Positions 36,855 through 44,508 of a stretch of DNA of 64,000 bases are shown one piece after another. Source of the stretch: Duganella sp. 1411 (GTDB lineage Bacteria; Pseudomonadota; Gammaproteobacteria; Burkholderiales; Burkholderiaceae_D). The notes below the pieces were generated by a model that did no database searches, had not been told where the DNA came from, and saw only the letters and a program-made list of their open reading frames with translations. Where the stretch lies: positions 1,736,001-1,800,000 of the forward strand of contig NZ_JAFICD010000001.1 of assembly GCF_017833525.1 (NCBI RefSeq), in the 5' to 3' direction. The position numbers and the translations under genes were made by a program. The stretch's first letter is position 1. Every line of letters begins with the position of its first letter.

Positions 36855-37775
36855 TTAAGCGGCGGCGCGTACGCGCTCGACTTCCGCCGCCGGTGCGGCC
36901 TGGCGTTCGGCGTACAGACGGAAATCGAAGTCGATTTCGGAATAAGGTTTATCGAGTCCCTTGGCCGCGATGGCCGCCGGCTCGGTCACCTTGCGCACCG
37001 CCGGCACCAGGCCCTCGCGGCTGGCGAAGGCAAAGTCGTCCCACAGGAACTCGTCGCCGTCGATGTTGATCTGGGTCGTCAGCTTGCGCTGGCCCTCGGC
37101 GCTGATGAAGAAGTGGATGTGCGCCGGGCGGTGGCCGTGGCGGCCCAACTGGTCCAGCAGGCGCTGGGTGGTGCCGTCCGGCGGGCAGCTGTAGCCGACC
37201 GGCAGGATGCTGCGGAACTGGTAGCGGCCTTCGCCATCGGCGATGATGGTGCGGCGCAGGTTGAAGGCCGATTGCGTCTGGTCGAAGAAGGAATAGCCGC
37301 CCATCAGATTACAGTGCCAGACTTCGACTTTGGCGCCGGGGACCGGCTTGCCCTGCTCGTCGCGCACGGTGCCTTGCATGAACAGCACTTCGGCCTTGTC
37401 GCTTTCGCTGCCATCGTCCAGGCGCGCAAACCCTTTGCTCTCCGGCGCGCCGGCCACATACAGCGGACCTTCGATGGTGCGGGGCGTGCCGCCGAGCAGG
37501 CCGGCCTTGGCCTCGGCTTCGTCGGCGCGGATATCGAGGAAGCGTTCCAGCCCCAGGCCCGGCGCCAGCAGGCCCAGTTCATTGCGGACGGCCGACTCGC
37601 GCAAGTATTCCAGGCCGCTCCAGAATTCGGTGGCCTGGATGTCCAGGTCCTCGATGGTTTTGCACAGGGCGCTCACCAGGCCGAACACCACCTGCTGCAC
37701 CCGTGGGTTGACCGGGCCGGTGGCGGTGTCGATGATCCAGCTCTTTACCAGTGTGTCGATTTCGTTGTGGGTCAT
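36855..37775 (-). CDS. catA: catechol 1,2-dioxygenase
   Basis: This 306-residue intradiol dioxygenase cleaves catechol to cis,cis-muconate. The non-haem Fe(III) ligands are visible: Tyr in MGGYSFFDQ (about 163), Tyr in LPVGYSCPPDG, and the two His of RPAHIHFF. The helical N-terminal domain typical of CatA precedes them. The AAGGAG ribosome site lies just upstream of the ATG. It sits between catC and benA. Confidence 0.96.
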   Translation of the reverse strand: MTHNEIDTLVKSWIIDTATGPVNPRVQQVVFGLVSALCKTIEDLDIQATEFWSGLEYLRESAVRNELGLLAPGLGLERFLDIRADEAEAKAGLLGGTPRTIEGPLYVAGAPESKGFARLDDGSESDKAEVLFMQGTVRDEQGKPVPGAKVEVWHCNLMGGYSFFDQTQSAFNLRRTIIADGEGRYQFRSILPVGYSCPPDGTTQRLLDQLGRHGHRPAHIHFFISAEGQRKLTTQINIDGDEFLWDDFAFASREGLVPAVRKVTEPAAIAAKGLDKPYSEIDFDFRLYAERQAAPAAEVERVRAAA

Positions 37776-37805
37776 GCTAGTCTCCTTGTTGTGTGATGGT
37801 GTGAT

Positions 37806-38096
37806 TCAGGCGTCGGTGTCGCGGATCGAGGACGGGTGGCGGCACATCGGCGTTACGTCGATGCGCATATACGGGAACAGCGGCAGCGAGGTCAGTAGCG
37901 CATGCAGCTCGTCGACGCTGTCGACGTCGAACATGCTGACGTTGGCGTACTGTCCGGCGATGCGCCACAGGTGGCGCCATTTGCCGCTGCGCTGCAGGCT
38001 TTGCGCCAGTTCGCGTTCGGTTTTTTTAAGTTCGTCCGCCTGCGCCGCCGGCATGGCCGGCGGCAGTTGGACATCCATACGGACGTGGAACAGCAT
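37806..38096 (-). CDS. catC: muconolactone delta-isomerase
   Basis: This 96-residue small decameric isomerase converts muconolactone to beta-ketoadipate enol-lactone. The sequence has the family N-terminus LFHVRMDVQLPP, the active-site segment KWRHLWRIAGQYANVSMFDV and the PLFPYMRIDVTPM ending. Length is as expected. It is separated from catB by 192 bases holding a hairpin repeat, the only large gap in the operon. Confidence 0.96.
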   Translation of the reverse strand: MLFHVRMDVQLPPAMPAAQADELKKTERELAQSLQRSGKWRHLWRIAGQYANVSMFDVDSVDELHALLTSLPLFPYMRIDVTPMCRHPSSIRDTDA

Positions 38097-38160
38097 GGTG
38101 GTCTCCTCTAACTAATACAATCTCGAAAGCTCCGCCGGGCTTTGTCGGCGGCTCGACGAT

Positions 38161-38265
38161 GGCGGATTACGCCGTTCCGGCTCTCAAGTCCTCCGGCAGG
38201 AGGACGCTCGTTCGATGGGCCCCCGGGGCGGATTGGCGGGCCTCGCCCGCTAATCCGCCCTACGT
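38161..38265. repeat. dispersed GGCGGATTA hairpin repeat, copy 2 (expanded)
   Basis: The left arm GGCGGATTACGCCGTTCCGG matches copy 3 (42238 on), but about 67 extra bases separate it from the right end CTAATCCGCCCTACGTG. Within the extra DNA is a second left arm, GGCGGATT (38227-38234), with an inner GCGGGC/GCCCGC stem, so two elements seem nested or fused. It lies between catB and catC. Confidence 0.7.
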
Positions 38266-38288
38266 GTTTACGTTGTCGTGATCCATTA

Positions 38289-39398
38289 CTACTTGCGGCG
38301 CAGCCGGTCGAGCTTTTCGATATCGATCTCCACACCGAGCCCCGGGCCGGTCGGCACCTGCAGCATGAAATCCTTGTACACCAGCGGTGTGCGCAGCAGC
38401 TCCTCCGTCAGCAGCAGCGGCCCGAATAGCTCCGTGCCCGCCGACAGATCGCCGAACGTCGAAAACAGATGCGCCGACGCCGCCGTGCCGATCGCCCCTT
38501 CCAGCATCGTCCCGCCATACAGCGCGACGCCCGACAGCTGCGCCACCGCCGCCACCTGCGCCGCCGGCACCAGGCCACCCGATTGCGCGATCTTGACCGC
38601 GAAGACATCGGCGGCGCCCGCGTTGGCCAGCGCCAGCGCGTCGTGCGGGCCATGCAGCGCCTCGTCGGCCATCACGGCAACGGCGAACCGGCGCGCCAGC
38701 CGGGCCATGGCGGCCACGTTCTCCGCCCTCACCGGCTGCTCGACCAGATCGACCCCGCCCGCCTCCAGCGCCGCCATGCCCTGCACCGCTTCCAGCTCGC
38801 TCCAGGCCATGTTCACATCGACCCGGATGCTGACCGCGTCGCCCAGCGCCTTCTTAATCGCCAGCACGTGCGCCACGTCCTCCCCGACGGCGCGGGCGCC
38901 GATCTTCAGCTTGAAAATGCGGTGGCGCTTCAGCTCCAGCATCATCTGCGCCTCGGCGATGTCCTTGGCGGTGTCGCCGCTGGCCAGGGTCCAGGCCACC
39001 GGCAGCGCGTCGCGCACCCGGCCGCCCAGCAGCTCGCTGAGCGGAACGCCGATGCGGCGGGCCTGCGCGTCCAGCAAGGCGGTTTCGATCGCGCACTTGG
39101 CGAAGCGGTTGCCCTGAATGACCTTGCGAATCTTCGCCATCGCCTTGGCCACCTGGCTGGCCTCCATGCCGACCAGCAGCGGCGCGATGTGGGTGTCGAT
39201 ATTGACCTTGATGCTCTCCGGGCTCTCCTCGCCATAATTCAGGCCGCCGATGGTGGTGCCCTCGCCCCAGCCCTCGACGCCGTCGGCGCAGCGCACCCGG
39301 ACCAGCACCAGCGTTTGCGTGTGCATCGTCGCCACCGACAGCTTGTGCGGACGTATCGTCGGCACGTCGGCGAGGATGACTTCTATGCTCTGGATCAT
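38289..39398 (-). CDS. catB: muconate cycloisomerase
   Basis: This 369-residue enolase-superfamily enzyme lactonises cis,cis-muconate. The catalytic KxK is in FKLKIGARA (about 167-170), the metal ligands are in RVDVNMAW, LVEQPV and MADEAL, and the late Glu in GGTMLEGAIG. The start at 39398 matches the family N-terminus (IQSIEVILADVPTIRPHKLS). No ribosome site is evident, and the candidate promoter ends almost at the ATG. It is the first gene of the operon, divergent from the regulator. Confidence 0.95.
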   Translation of the reverse strand: MIQSIEVILADVPTIRPHKLSVATMHTQTLVLVRVRCADGVEGWGEGTTIGGLNYGEESPESIKVNIDTHIAPLLVGMEASQVAKAMAKIRKVIQGNRFAKCAIETALLDAQARRIGVPLSELLGGRVRDALPVAWTLASGDTAKDIAEAQMMLELKRHRIFKLKIGARAVGEDVAHVLAIKKALGDAVSIRVDVNMAWSELEAVQGMAALEAGGVDLVEQPVRAENVAAMARLARRFAVAVMADEALHGPHDALALANAGAADVFAVKIAQSGGLVPAAQVAAVAQLSGVALYGGTMLEGAIGTAASAHLFSTFGDLSAGTELFGPLLLTEELLRTPLVYKDFMLQVPTGPGLGVEIDIEKLDRLRRK

Positions 39399-39406
39399 AT
39401 TTAATT

Positions 39407-39434
39407 TGTATAATGAGTCGGAATAAGTACACAA
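39407..39434 (-). promoter_or_regulatory. candidate promoter of the cat-ben operon
   Basis: On the minus strand, TTGTGT (39434-39429) and TATACA (39412-39407) are separated by 16 bases. The predicted start of transcription lies two or three bases before the catB ATG, so a nearly leaderless message is implied if this promoter is real. Confidence 0.4.
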
Positions 39435-39470
39435 TATGCCGTTCAAACGGGAGCGTCCAACACTGAGTTG

Positions 39471-39496
39471 GTATGATCTCCATACCCAACAGGTAT
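39471..39496. promoter_or_regulatory. CatM/BenM-type operator (ATAC-N7-GTAT)
   Basis: ATACCCAACAGGTAT (39482-39496) fits the ATAC-N7-GTAT consensus known for CatM and BenM. A further GTAT (39471-39474) makes a second dyad, GGTATG...CATACC, with the same ATAC. The three half-sites are spaced 11 bases apart, on one face of the helix. The site lies 15 bases before the regulator's ATG and about 75 bases before catB, suited to autorepression and activation of the operon by muconate or benzoate. Confidence 0.8.
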
Positions 39497-39511
39497 GAAA
39501 AAGGGTTAACC

Positions 39512-40426
39512 ATGGAGCTACGCCACCTGCGCTATTTCGTCGCCGTCGCCGAAGAAAAAAACTTCACGCGGGCCGCCAAGCGCTTGTTCATCGCCCAGCC
39601 TCCGCTGAGCCGGCAAATCCAGCAGCTGGAAGAGGAACTGGGTGTAGAGCTGATCGAAAAAGGATCGCGTCCGCTGCGCCTGACCGAGGCGGGAACCTTC
39701 TTCCACGCCCACGCGCAGGAGCTGCTGGCCAAGGCGGCCGAGCTCAAATCGATGACGCAGCGGGTCGGCAAGATCGACCGCACGCTGTCGATGGGCTTTG
39801 TCGCCTCGACCCTGTATGGCCTGCTGCCGGACATCGTGCGCCACTTCCGCGAGCAGTACCCGACGGTGGAAGTGACCTTCCACGAGATGACGACGATGCA
39901 GCAGTTGAAGGCGCTGAAGGAAGGGACCATCGATGTCGGCTTCGGCCGCGTGAAAAGCGAAGACCCCAATATCCGCCGCATCGTGCTGCGCGAAGAGCGG
40001 CTGATCGTGGCGCTGCCGGCCGGCCATCCGCTGGCGCTGTCGGACACCCCTCTCAGCCTGGTGGACCTGCTGATGGAAACGCTGATCATCTATCCCAAGG
40101 CGCCGCGTCCCAGCTTTGCCGACCAGGTGCTGGGCGTGTTCAGCGAGCGTTCCATCCTGCCGCACAAGATCATGGAGGTGCGCGAGCTGCAGATCGCCAT
40201 CGGCCTGGTCGCCGCCGGCGAGGGCGTGGCCGTGGTGCCGGACAGCGTGCAGGGCATGAAGCGCAACAACGTCGCCTACCGCGCCCTCACCGACCGTCAC
40301 GCGGTGTCGCCGGTGATGTTCAGCGTCCGCAAAATGGACACCTCCGAGGAGCTGCGCAATATGCTCGAGACGATCTACAGCGTCTACGACCGCGCAGGCA
40401 TCTCGTATATACGCGAGTCGCTATAA
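39512..40426 (+). CDS. catR: LysR-type regulator of catechol/benzoate degradation (CatM/BenM/CatR family)
   Basis: This 304-residue LysR protein has an N-terminal helix-turn-helix (MELRHLRYFVAVAEEKNFTRAAKRL; 1-60) closely resembling BenM/CatM and an effector domain containing the SMGFVASTLYGLLP ligand-site segment (about 96-109). It is divergent from the cat-ben operon and has an ATAC-N7-GTAT operator in its own promoter region. The start at 39512 follows AAGGG. Muconate, perhaps with benzoate, is the expected inducer from family knowledge. Confidence 0.93.
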   Translation: MELRHLRYFVAVAEEKNFTRAAKRLFIAQPPLSRQIQQLEEELGVELIEKGSRPLRLTEAGTFFHAHAQELLAKAAELKSMTQRVGKIDRTLSMGFVASTLYGLLPDIVRHFREQYPTVEVTFHEMTTMQQLKALKEGTIDVGFGRVKSEDPNIRRIVLREERLIVALPAGHPLALSDTPLSLVDLLMETLIIYPKAPRPSFADQVLGVFSERSILPHKIMEVRELQIAIGLVAAGEGVAVVPDSVQGMKRNNVAYRALTDRHAVSPVMFSVRKMDTSEELRNMLETIYSVYDRAGISYIRESL

Positions 40427-40537
40427 TTCGAGCCGCAATCGTGTCATGTCATAGTCATAAGAATCGGGTAGCATATCGGGGCGCATGATAGGCTGTGCCG
40501 TTTTTGCCAACTCCTTCCACCCTGACGATGAATCACC

Positions 40538-42211
40538 ATGACAAAGAAACTGTCCTTGCCCGTACTCGCTATCGCGACCACCTGTTTCGCCCTGCACGCC
40601 GGCGCGGCCGCCGCTCCCGCCGCGACGATCACCAACGCCGCCCAGCCCAAGCTGGTGGTGGTGCTGGTGGTGGACGGGCTGCCGAATGAACAGGTGCAGC
40701 GCTACCGCGATCAATTCGGCGAGGGTGGCTTCCGCCGCCTGCTGGACCAGGGCGCGTCGTTCAGCAACGCCCACCAGGCGCACGGCGTGACGGTCACCGC
40801 GATCGGCCATAGCGCCGTGCTGACCGGCGCCTACCCCTACGTCCACGGCATCATCGGCAATAACTGGATCGACCCGGTCACCAAAAAATCCGTCTACTGC
40901 ACCGAAGACACCAACTACACCTACATCGGCGAGCACACCGATCCAAGCGACGGCACCGCGCCGACCAAACTGCGGGTCGACACGCTGGGCGACCAGCTGC
41001 GCTACGCAACGGGTGAGCGCAGCAAGGTCGTCGCCGTCTCGGGCAAGGACCGCGGCGCGATCCTGTTGGCCGGTAAAACCGGCACCGCCTACATGTATAT
41101 GGAACAAACCGGTAATTTCGCCAGCAGCACCTTCTATATGAAGTCGCACCCGGCCTGGGTACAGGCATATCAGGCGACCAAGCCGCAGGACCGCTACTAC
41201 GGCAAGGCCTGGGCGCCGCTGCTGCCGGATGCGGCGTACGCCGGCGACGCCAGCGAGGAACTGACCCCGGCCAAGCCGGGTGGCCACAACCGCCTGCCCT
41301 ACACCTACTACAGCGAGAGCGGCCAGATCGACTCCGGCTACTACAACAATCTGAAAACCGGTCCGTTCCTCGACCAGTTGACGCTGGACTTCGCGCGCGC
41401 CGCGATCGAGGGCGAAAACCTCGGCCGCAATCCGGCCGGCGTGCCGGATTTGCTGGGTGTGAGCCTGTCGGCGCACGATTATGTGAACCACGCGTTCGGG
41501 CCGGAGAGCAAGCTGTCGCACGACCACCTGCAGCGGGTCGACCGCATGCTGGCGCAGTTCTTCACCTATCTGGACAAGCGGGTGGGTATGGACAACGTGC
41601 TGGTGGTGCTGACGGCCGATCACGGCTTCGCCAACACGGCCGAATTCTCGCAGTCGCGCCATCTGGACGCGCAGCGCATCAAGGGCGATCAGTTGATGAA
41701 GGATCTGGGCCAGCACCTGTCGGATAAATTCGGCGGCGCCAAGCTGCTGACCGCGTGGTCGCTGCCGAACATCCATCTGGACTATGCGCAGATCGACAAG
41801 AGCGGCTTGCGCCGCGAGGATGTGGAAAATGCCGCCGCGCGGTATCTGCTAGCGCAGAAGGGCATCGCCGACGTCTTTACCCGCACCCAGTTCGAAAGCG
41901 GCGCCGTGCAGGGCACGCGCATCGCCACCTTGATGCGCCGCGCCTGGAACCGCGAAGCCTCGGGCGACCTGATGGTGATCACCAAGCCATACTGGTACTT
42001 TGGCTATGGCGACACCGGCACCACGCATGGTTCGCCGTACGCTTACGATACCAATGTGCCGCTGCTCATCATGGGTAAGCGCTGGATCAAACCGGGCAAC
42101 TACGGACAATACGCGGAAGTGGTTGATATCGCGCCGACCTTGGCCAACATCCTGCGCGTGCGTCCGCCGGCAGGGGCCGAGGGCCGCGTGCTGAGCGAGA
42201 CGCTGCGCTGA
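40538..42211 (+). CDS. PafA-like alkaline phosphatase/phosphodiesterase superfamily protein
   Basis: This 557-residue secreted metalloenzyme has a signal peptide (about 1-26, ending AAA-APA). The alkaline phosphatase superfamily metal and nucleophile positions are visible: Asp in VVLVVDGLPNEQ (about 46), Thr nucleophile in HGVTVTAIGHSA (about 85), HDYVNHAFGPES, TADHGFAN and a late His in TTHGSPY. The Thr nucleophile points to the PafA (calcium-activated, phosphate-insensitive) type rather than PhoA. It should release phosphate from organic esters in the periplasm. No Pho box was identified. Confidence 0.88.
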   Translation: MTKKLSLPVLAIATTCFALHAGAAAAPAATITNAAQPKLVVVLVVDGLPNEQVQRYRDQFGEGGFRRLLDQGASFSNAHQAHGVTVTAIGHSAVLTGAYPYVHGIIGNNWIDPVTKKSVYCTEDTNYTYIGEHTDPSDGTAPTKLRVDTLGDQLRYATGERSKVVAVSGKDRGAILLAGKTGTAYMYMEQTGNFASSTFYMKSHPAWVQAYQATKPQDRYYGKAWAPLLPDAAYAGDASEELTPAKPGGHNRLPYTYYSESGQIDSGYYNNLKTGPFLDQLTLDFARAAIEGENLGRNPAGVPDLLGVSLSAHDYVNHAFGPESKLSHDHLQRVDRMLAQFFTYLDKRVGMDNVLVVLTADHGFANTAEFSQSRHLDAQRIKGDQLMKDLGQHLSDKFGGAKLLTAWSLPNIHLDYAQIDKSGLRREDVENAAARYLLAQKGIADVFTRTQFESGAVQGTRIATLMRRAWNREASGDLMVITKPYWYFGYGDTGTTHGSPYAYDTNVPLLIMGKRWIKPGNYGQYAEVVDIAPTLANILRVRPPAGAEGRVLSETLR

Positions 42212-42237
42212 TCGATCGCGCGCCGTCGACGGCTCTT

Positions 42238-42267
42238 GGCGGATTACGCCGTTCCGGCTAATCCGCC
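42238..42267. repeat. dispersed GGCGGATTA hairpin repeat, copy 3
   Basis: The 9-base stem GGCGGATTA (42238-42246) and TAATCCGCC (42259-42267) encloses the loop CGCCGTTCCGGC; CTACGTG follows. It is identical in its left arm to copy 2 and in its stem to copy 1. It lies between convergent genes (phosphatase and receiver protein), where it could end transcription on both strands. Confidence 0.75.
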
Positions 42268-42292
42268 CTACGTGTCTGCGCGACGGCTCAAA

Positions 42293-42661
42293 TTAGTTCA
42301 AACCGGCGAGATACTGGTTCAAATGCTCGAAATTGAGCGGCTTCGAGAAATGGTGCGTGAAGCCGGCCGCCATGGCCTTGCGCGCCGACTCGCCATCGGC
42401 CGAACCGCTCAACGCGATGATCGGCAACGCCTGCGTCCCTGGCATGCGCCGGATCGCCCGCACCGCCCCGTAACCATCCATCCACGGCATGCCCAGATCC
42501 ATGATGATCGCCTTCGGCATGGCGTCGCGCACCGAGTCGCATGCCTCGTAACCGTTATGCGCCGCCGACGTCTCGTAGCCATGGCACCGCAGCAGCGCCG
42601 ACAGCGACTCCACCACGTCGACATTGTCGTCGACGACCAGTACCTGATTTGCGTTTGCCAT
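42293..42661 (-). CDS. single-domain response regulator (receiver only)
   Basis: This 122-residue CheY-like receiver has the acidic pair in VLVVDDNVDVVES (about 10-11), the phosphoacceptor Asp in AIIMDLGMPWMDG (about 55) and the Lys in FSKPLNF. No output domain follows, so it must signal by protein-protein contact or serve in a phosphorelay. No kinase is adjacent. The start at 42661 is chosen as the ATG directly ahead of the domain; the open frame extends to 42703. Confidence 0.9.
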   Translation of the reverse strand: MANANQVLVVDDNVDVVESLSALLRCHGYETSAAHNGYEACDSVRDAMPKAIIMDLGMPWMDGYGAVRAIRRMPGTQALPIIALSGSADGESARKAMAAGFTHHFSKPLNFEHLNQYLAGLN

Positions 42662-42825
42662 GTTTGCCTCGTTATTGATGAGTTCGATAAGCCATCCTAA
42701 CAATGCCCATACGCAATGTATGTTCGCTATCGCACCCTAGGCCAATGCCCGGGGAAACCGAAATTTGTCGCCAATGGAAGGGCTTCCAGCTATAGTTGCC
42801 ACTCCCTCGTTATTGGCCAAAAGAC

Positions 42826-44364
42826 ATGAAAAAAATCGGTATGCTGTTGATCGCCTCCAGCGCGTTCGCCTATTCGGTTCCCGCCGTCGCGGCGGCGGCC
42901 GTCGCCCCGCGCGCCACCACCGCCACCGGCGTGGTGCAAGGCACGCTGGAAGCCTCCGGCGTGGCATCGTATAAAGGTATCCCGTTCGCCGCGCCGCCGG
43001 TCGGCGATCTGCGCTGGAAGGCGCCGCAACCGGCGCAGAAGTGGAAAGGCGTGCGCAAGGCCGACCACTTCGGCCCGCGCGCGATGCAGCTGCCGCTGTT
43101 TGGCGACATGGTGTTCCGCTCCGACGGCGTCAGCGAGGATTGCCTGTACCTGAACGTCTGGACGCCCGCCAAATCCGCGAAAGCCAAGCTGCCGGTGCTG
43201 GTGTACTTCTACGGCGGCGGTTTCGCCGCCGGCGACGGCTCCGAGCCGCGCTACGACGGCGCCAGCATGGCCGCCAAGGGCATCGTCACGCTGACCGTCA
43301 ACTACCGCCTCAACGTGTTCGGCTTCCTCGCCCATCCCGAGTTGAGCGCGGAATCGCCGAACAAGGCGTCCGGCAACTACGGCCTGATGGACCAGGCGGC
43401 GGCGCTGAACTGGGTGAAGAAAAACATCGCGGCCTTCGGCGGCGATCCGTCGCGCGTGACCATCGCCGGCGAATCGGCCGGCTCGTGGTCGGTCAGCGCG
43501 CAGATGATCACGCCGCTGTCGAAAGGCCTGATCGCCGGCGCCATCGGCGAGAGCGGCTCGCTGCTCGGCGTCCATCCACCGGCGCCGCTGGCCGACGCCG
43601 AAAAGGCCGGTGCCGCCTTCGCCGAAAAAATCGCCGCGCCGACGCTGGCCGCGATGCGCGCGCTGCCGGCGCAACAGCTGCTCGAGACGCTGCGCCAGCC
43701 CGGCGCGCCGTGGTTCAGCGCCATCGAGGACGGCTATGTGCTGCCACGCGCGCCGAGCGCGATGTACGCGGCCGGCGAACAGGCCAAGGTGCCGCTGCTG
43801 GCCGGCTGGAACTCGCACGAGGGCCACTACAAGCAGGTACTGGGCGACGCCGAACCGACCGAGGCCAACTTCGCCGCCGCGCTGCAAAAATTCTACGGCG
43901 ACCAGGCCGGCGCCGCGCGCAGCGCCTATCCCGGCGAGGTGGTGAAGGCGGCGACCGACCTGGCCAGCGACGGCTTCATCGTCTACGGCACCTGGAAGTG
44001 GATCGACACCCACGCCCGCACCAGCGGCAAACCTGTGTATCGTTATTACTACAGCCGCCCACGCCCCGGCGACACCGGCGCCGCCCATTCGGCCGAAATC
44101 GAATACGCATTGGGCAACCTCGATGGGAATAAAGTGTATGCGTGGACCGGCGAGGACCGCGCGCTGTCGACCCTGATGCAAGGCTACTTCGCCAACTTCA
44201 TCAAGACCGGCAATCCCAATGGCGCCGGCCTGCCCGACTGGCCGCAAGCCAGCAACGGCGCGGGTTCGCGCCTGATGCACCTGGACGCGACGTCGCGCGC
44301 CGTCACCGCCACCGACGACGCCCGCTTCCAGTTCCAGGACGCCGAAATGCAAAAAAAACACTGA
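42826..44364 (+). CDS. secreted type-B carboxylesterase
   Basis: This 512-residue alpha/beta hydrolase of the carboxylesterase/cholinesterase family has a signal peptide (about 1-24), the type-B signature EDCLYLNVWTP, the oxyanion-hole region YFYGGGFAAGDG and the nucleophile elbow GESAGSWS (Ser about 217). The catalytic His expected near the C-terminus may be in the DTGAAHSAEIEY segment. Natural substrates are unknown carboxylic esters. The start at 42826 directly precedes the signal peptide. Confidence 0.9.
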   Translation: MKKIGMLLIASSAFAYSVPAVAAAAVAPRATTATGVVQGTLEASGVASYKGIPFAAPPVGDLRWKAPQPAQKWKGVRKADHFGPRAMQLPLFGDMVFRSDGVSEDCLYLNVWTPAKSAKAKLPVLVYFYGGGFAAGDGSEPRYDGASMAAKGIVTLTVNYRLNVFGFLAHPELSAESPNKASGNYGLMDQAAALNWVKKNIAAFGGDPSRVTIAGESAGSWSVSAQMITPLSKGLIAGAIGESGSLLGVHPPAPLADAEKAGAAFAEKIAAPTLAAMRALPAQQLLETLRQPGAPWFSAIEDGYVLPRAPSAMYAAGEQAKVPLLAGWNSHEGHYKQVLGDAEPTEANFAAALQKFYGDQAGAARSAYPGEVVKAATDLASDGFIVYGTWKWIDTHARTSGKPVYRYYYSRPRPGDTGAAHSAEIEYALGNLDGNKVYAWTGEDRALSTLMQGYFANFIKTGNPNGAGLPDWPQASNGAGSRLMHLDATSRAVTATDDARFQFQDAEMQKKH

Positions 44365-44459
44365 CCGGAGCAGGCGACGGCGCGGCCGGTTTACGTAAAT
44401 AATATAAACCGTATCATCGATTGTATTTTATTGTATCCGCCAGTGATACTTTGAAAACT

Positions 44460-44468
44460 TGCTATACA
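44460..44468 (+). promoter_or_regulatory. extended -10 promoter candidate
   Basis: TGC-TATACA (44460-44468) is an extended -10 element 41 bases before the M1 peptidase ATG in a locally AT-rich gap (44365-44508). No convincing -35 was seen, which extended -10 promoters can tolerate. Confidence 0.35.
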
Positions 44469-44508
44469 CTAGTTCCTTTTCTTCTGGCAAAGATCAGGAA
44501 TACAGAAT

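Noticed and set aside
35487..37796. 769-codon plus-strand frame opposite benA-catA
   Set aside because: It is antisense to well-identified benA and catA genes, with no recognisable domain or ribosome site.
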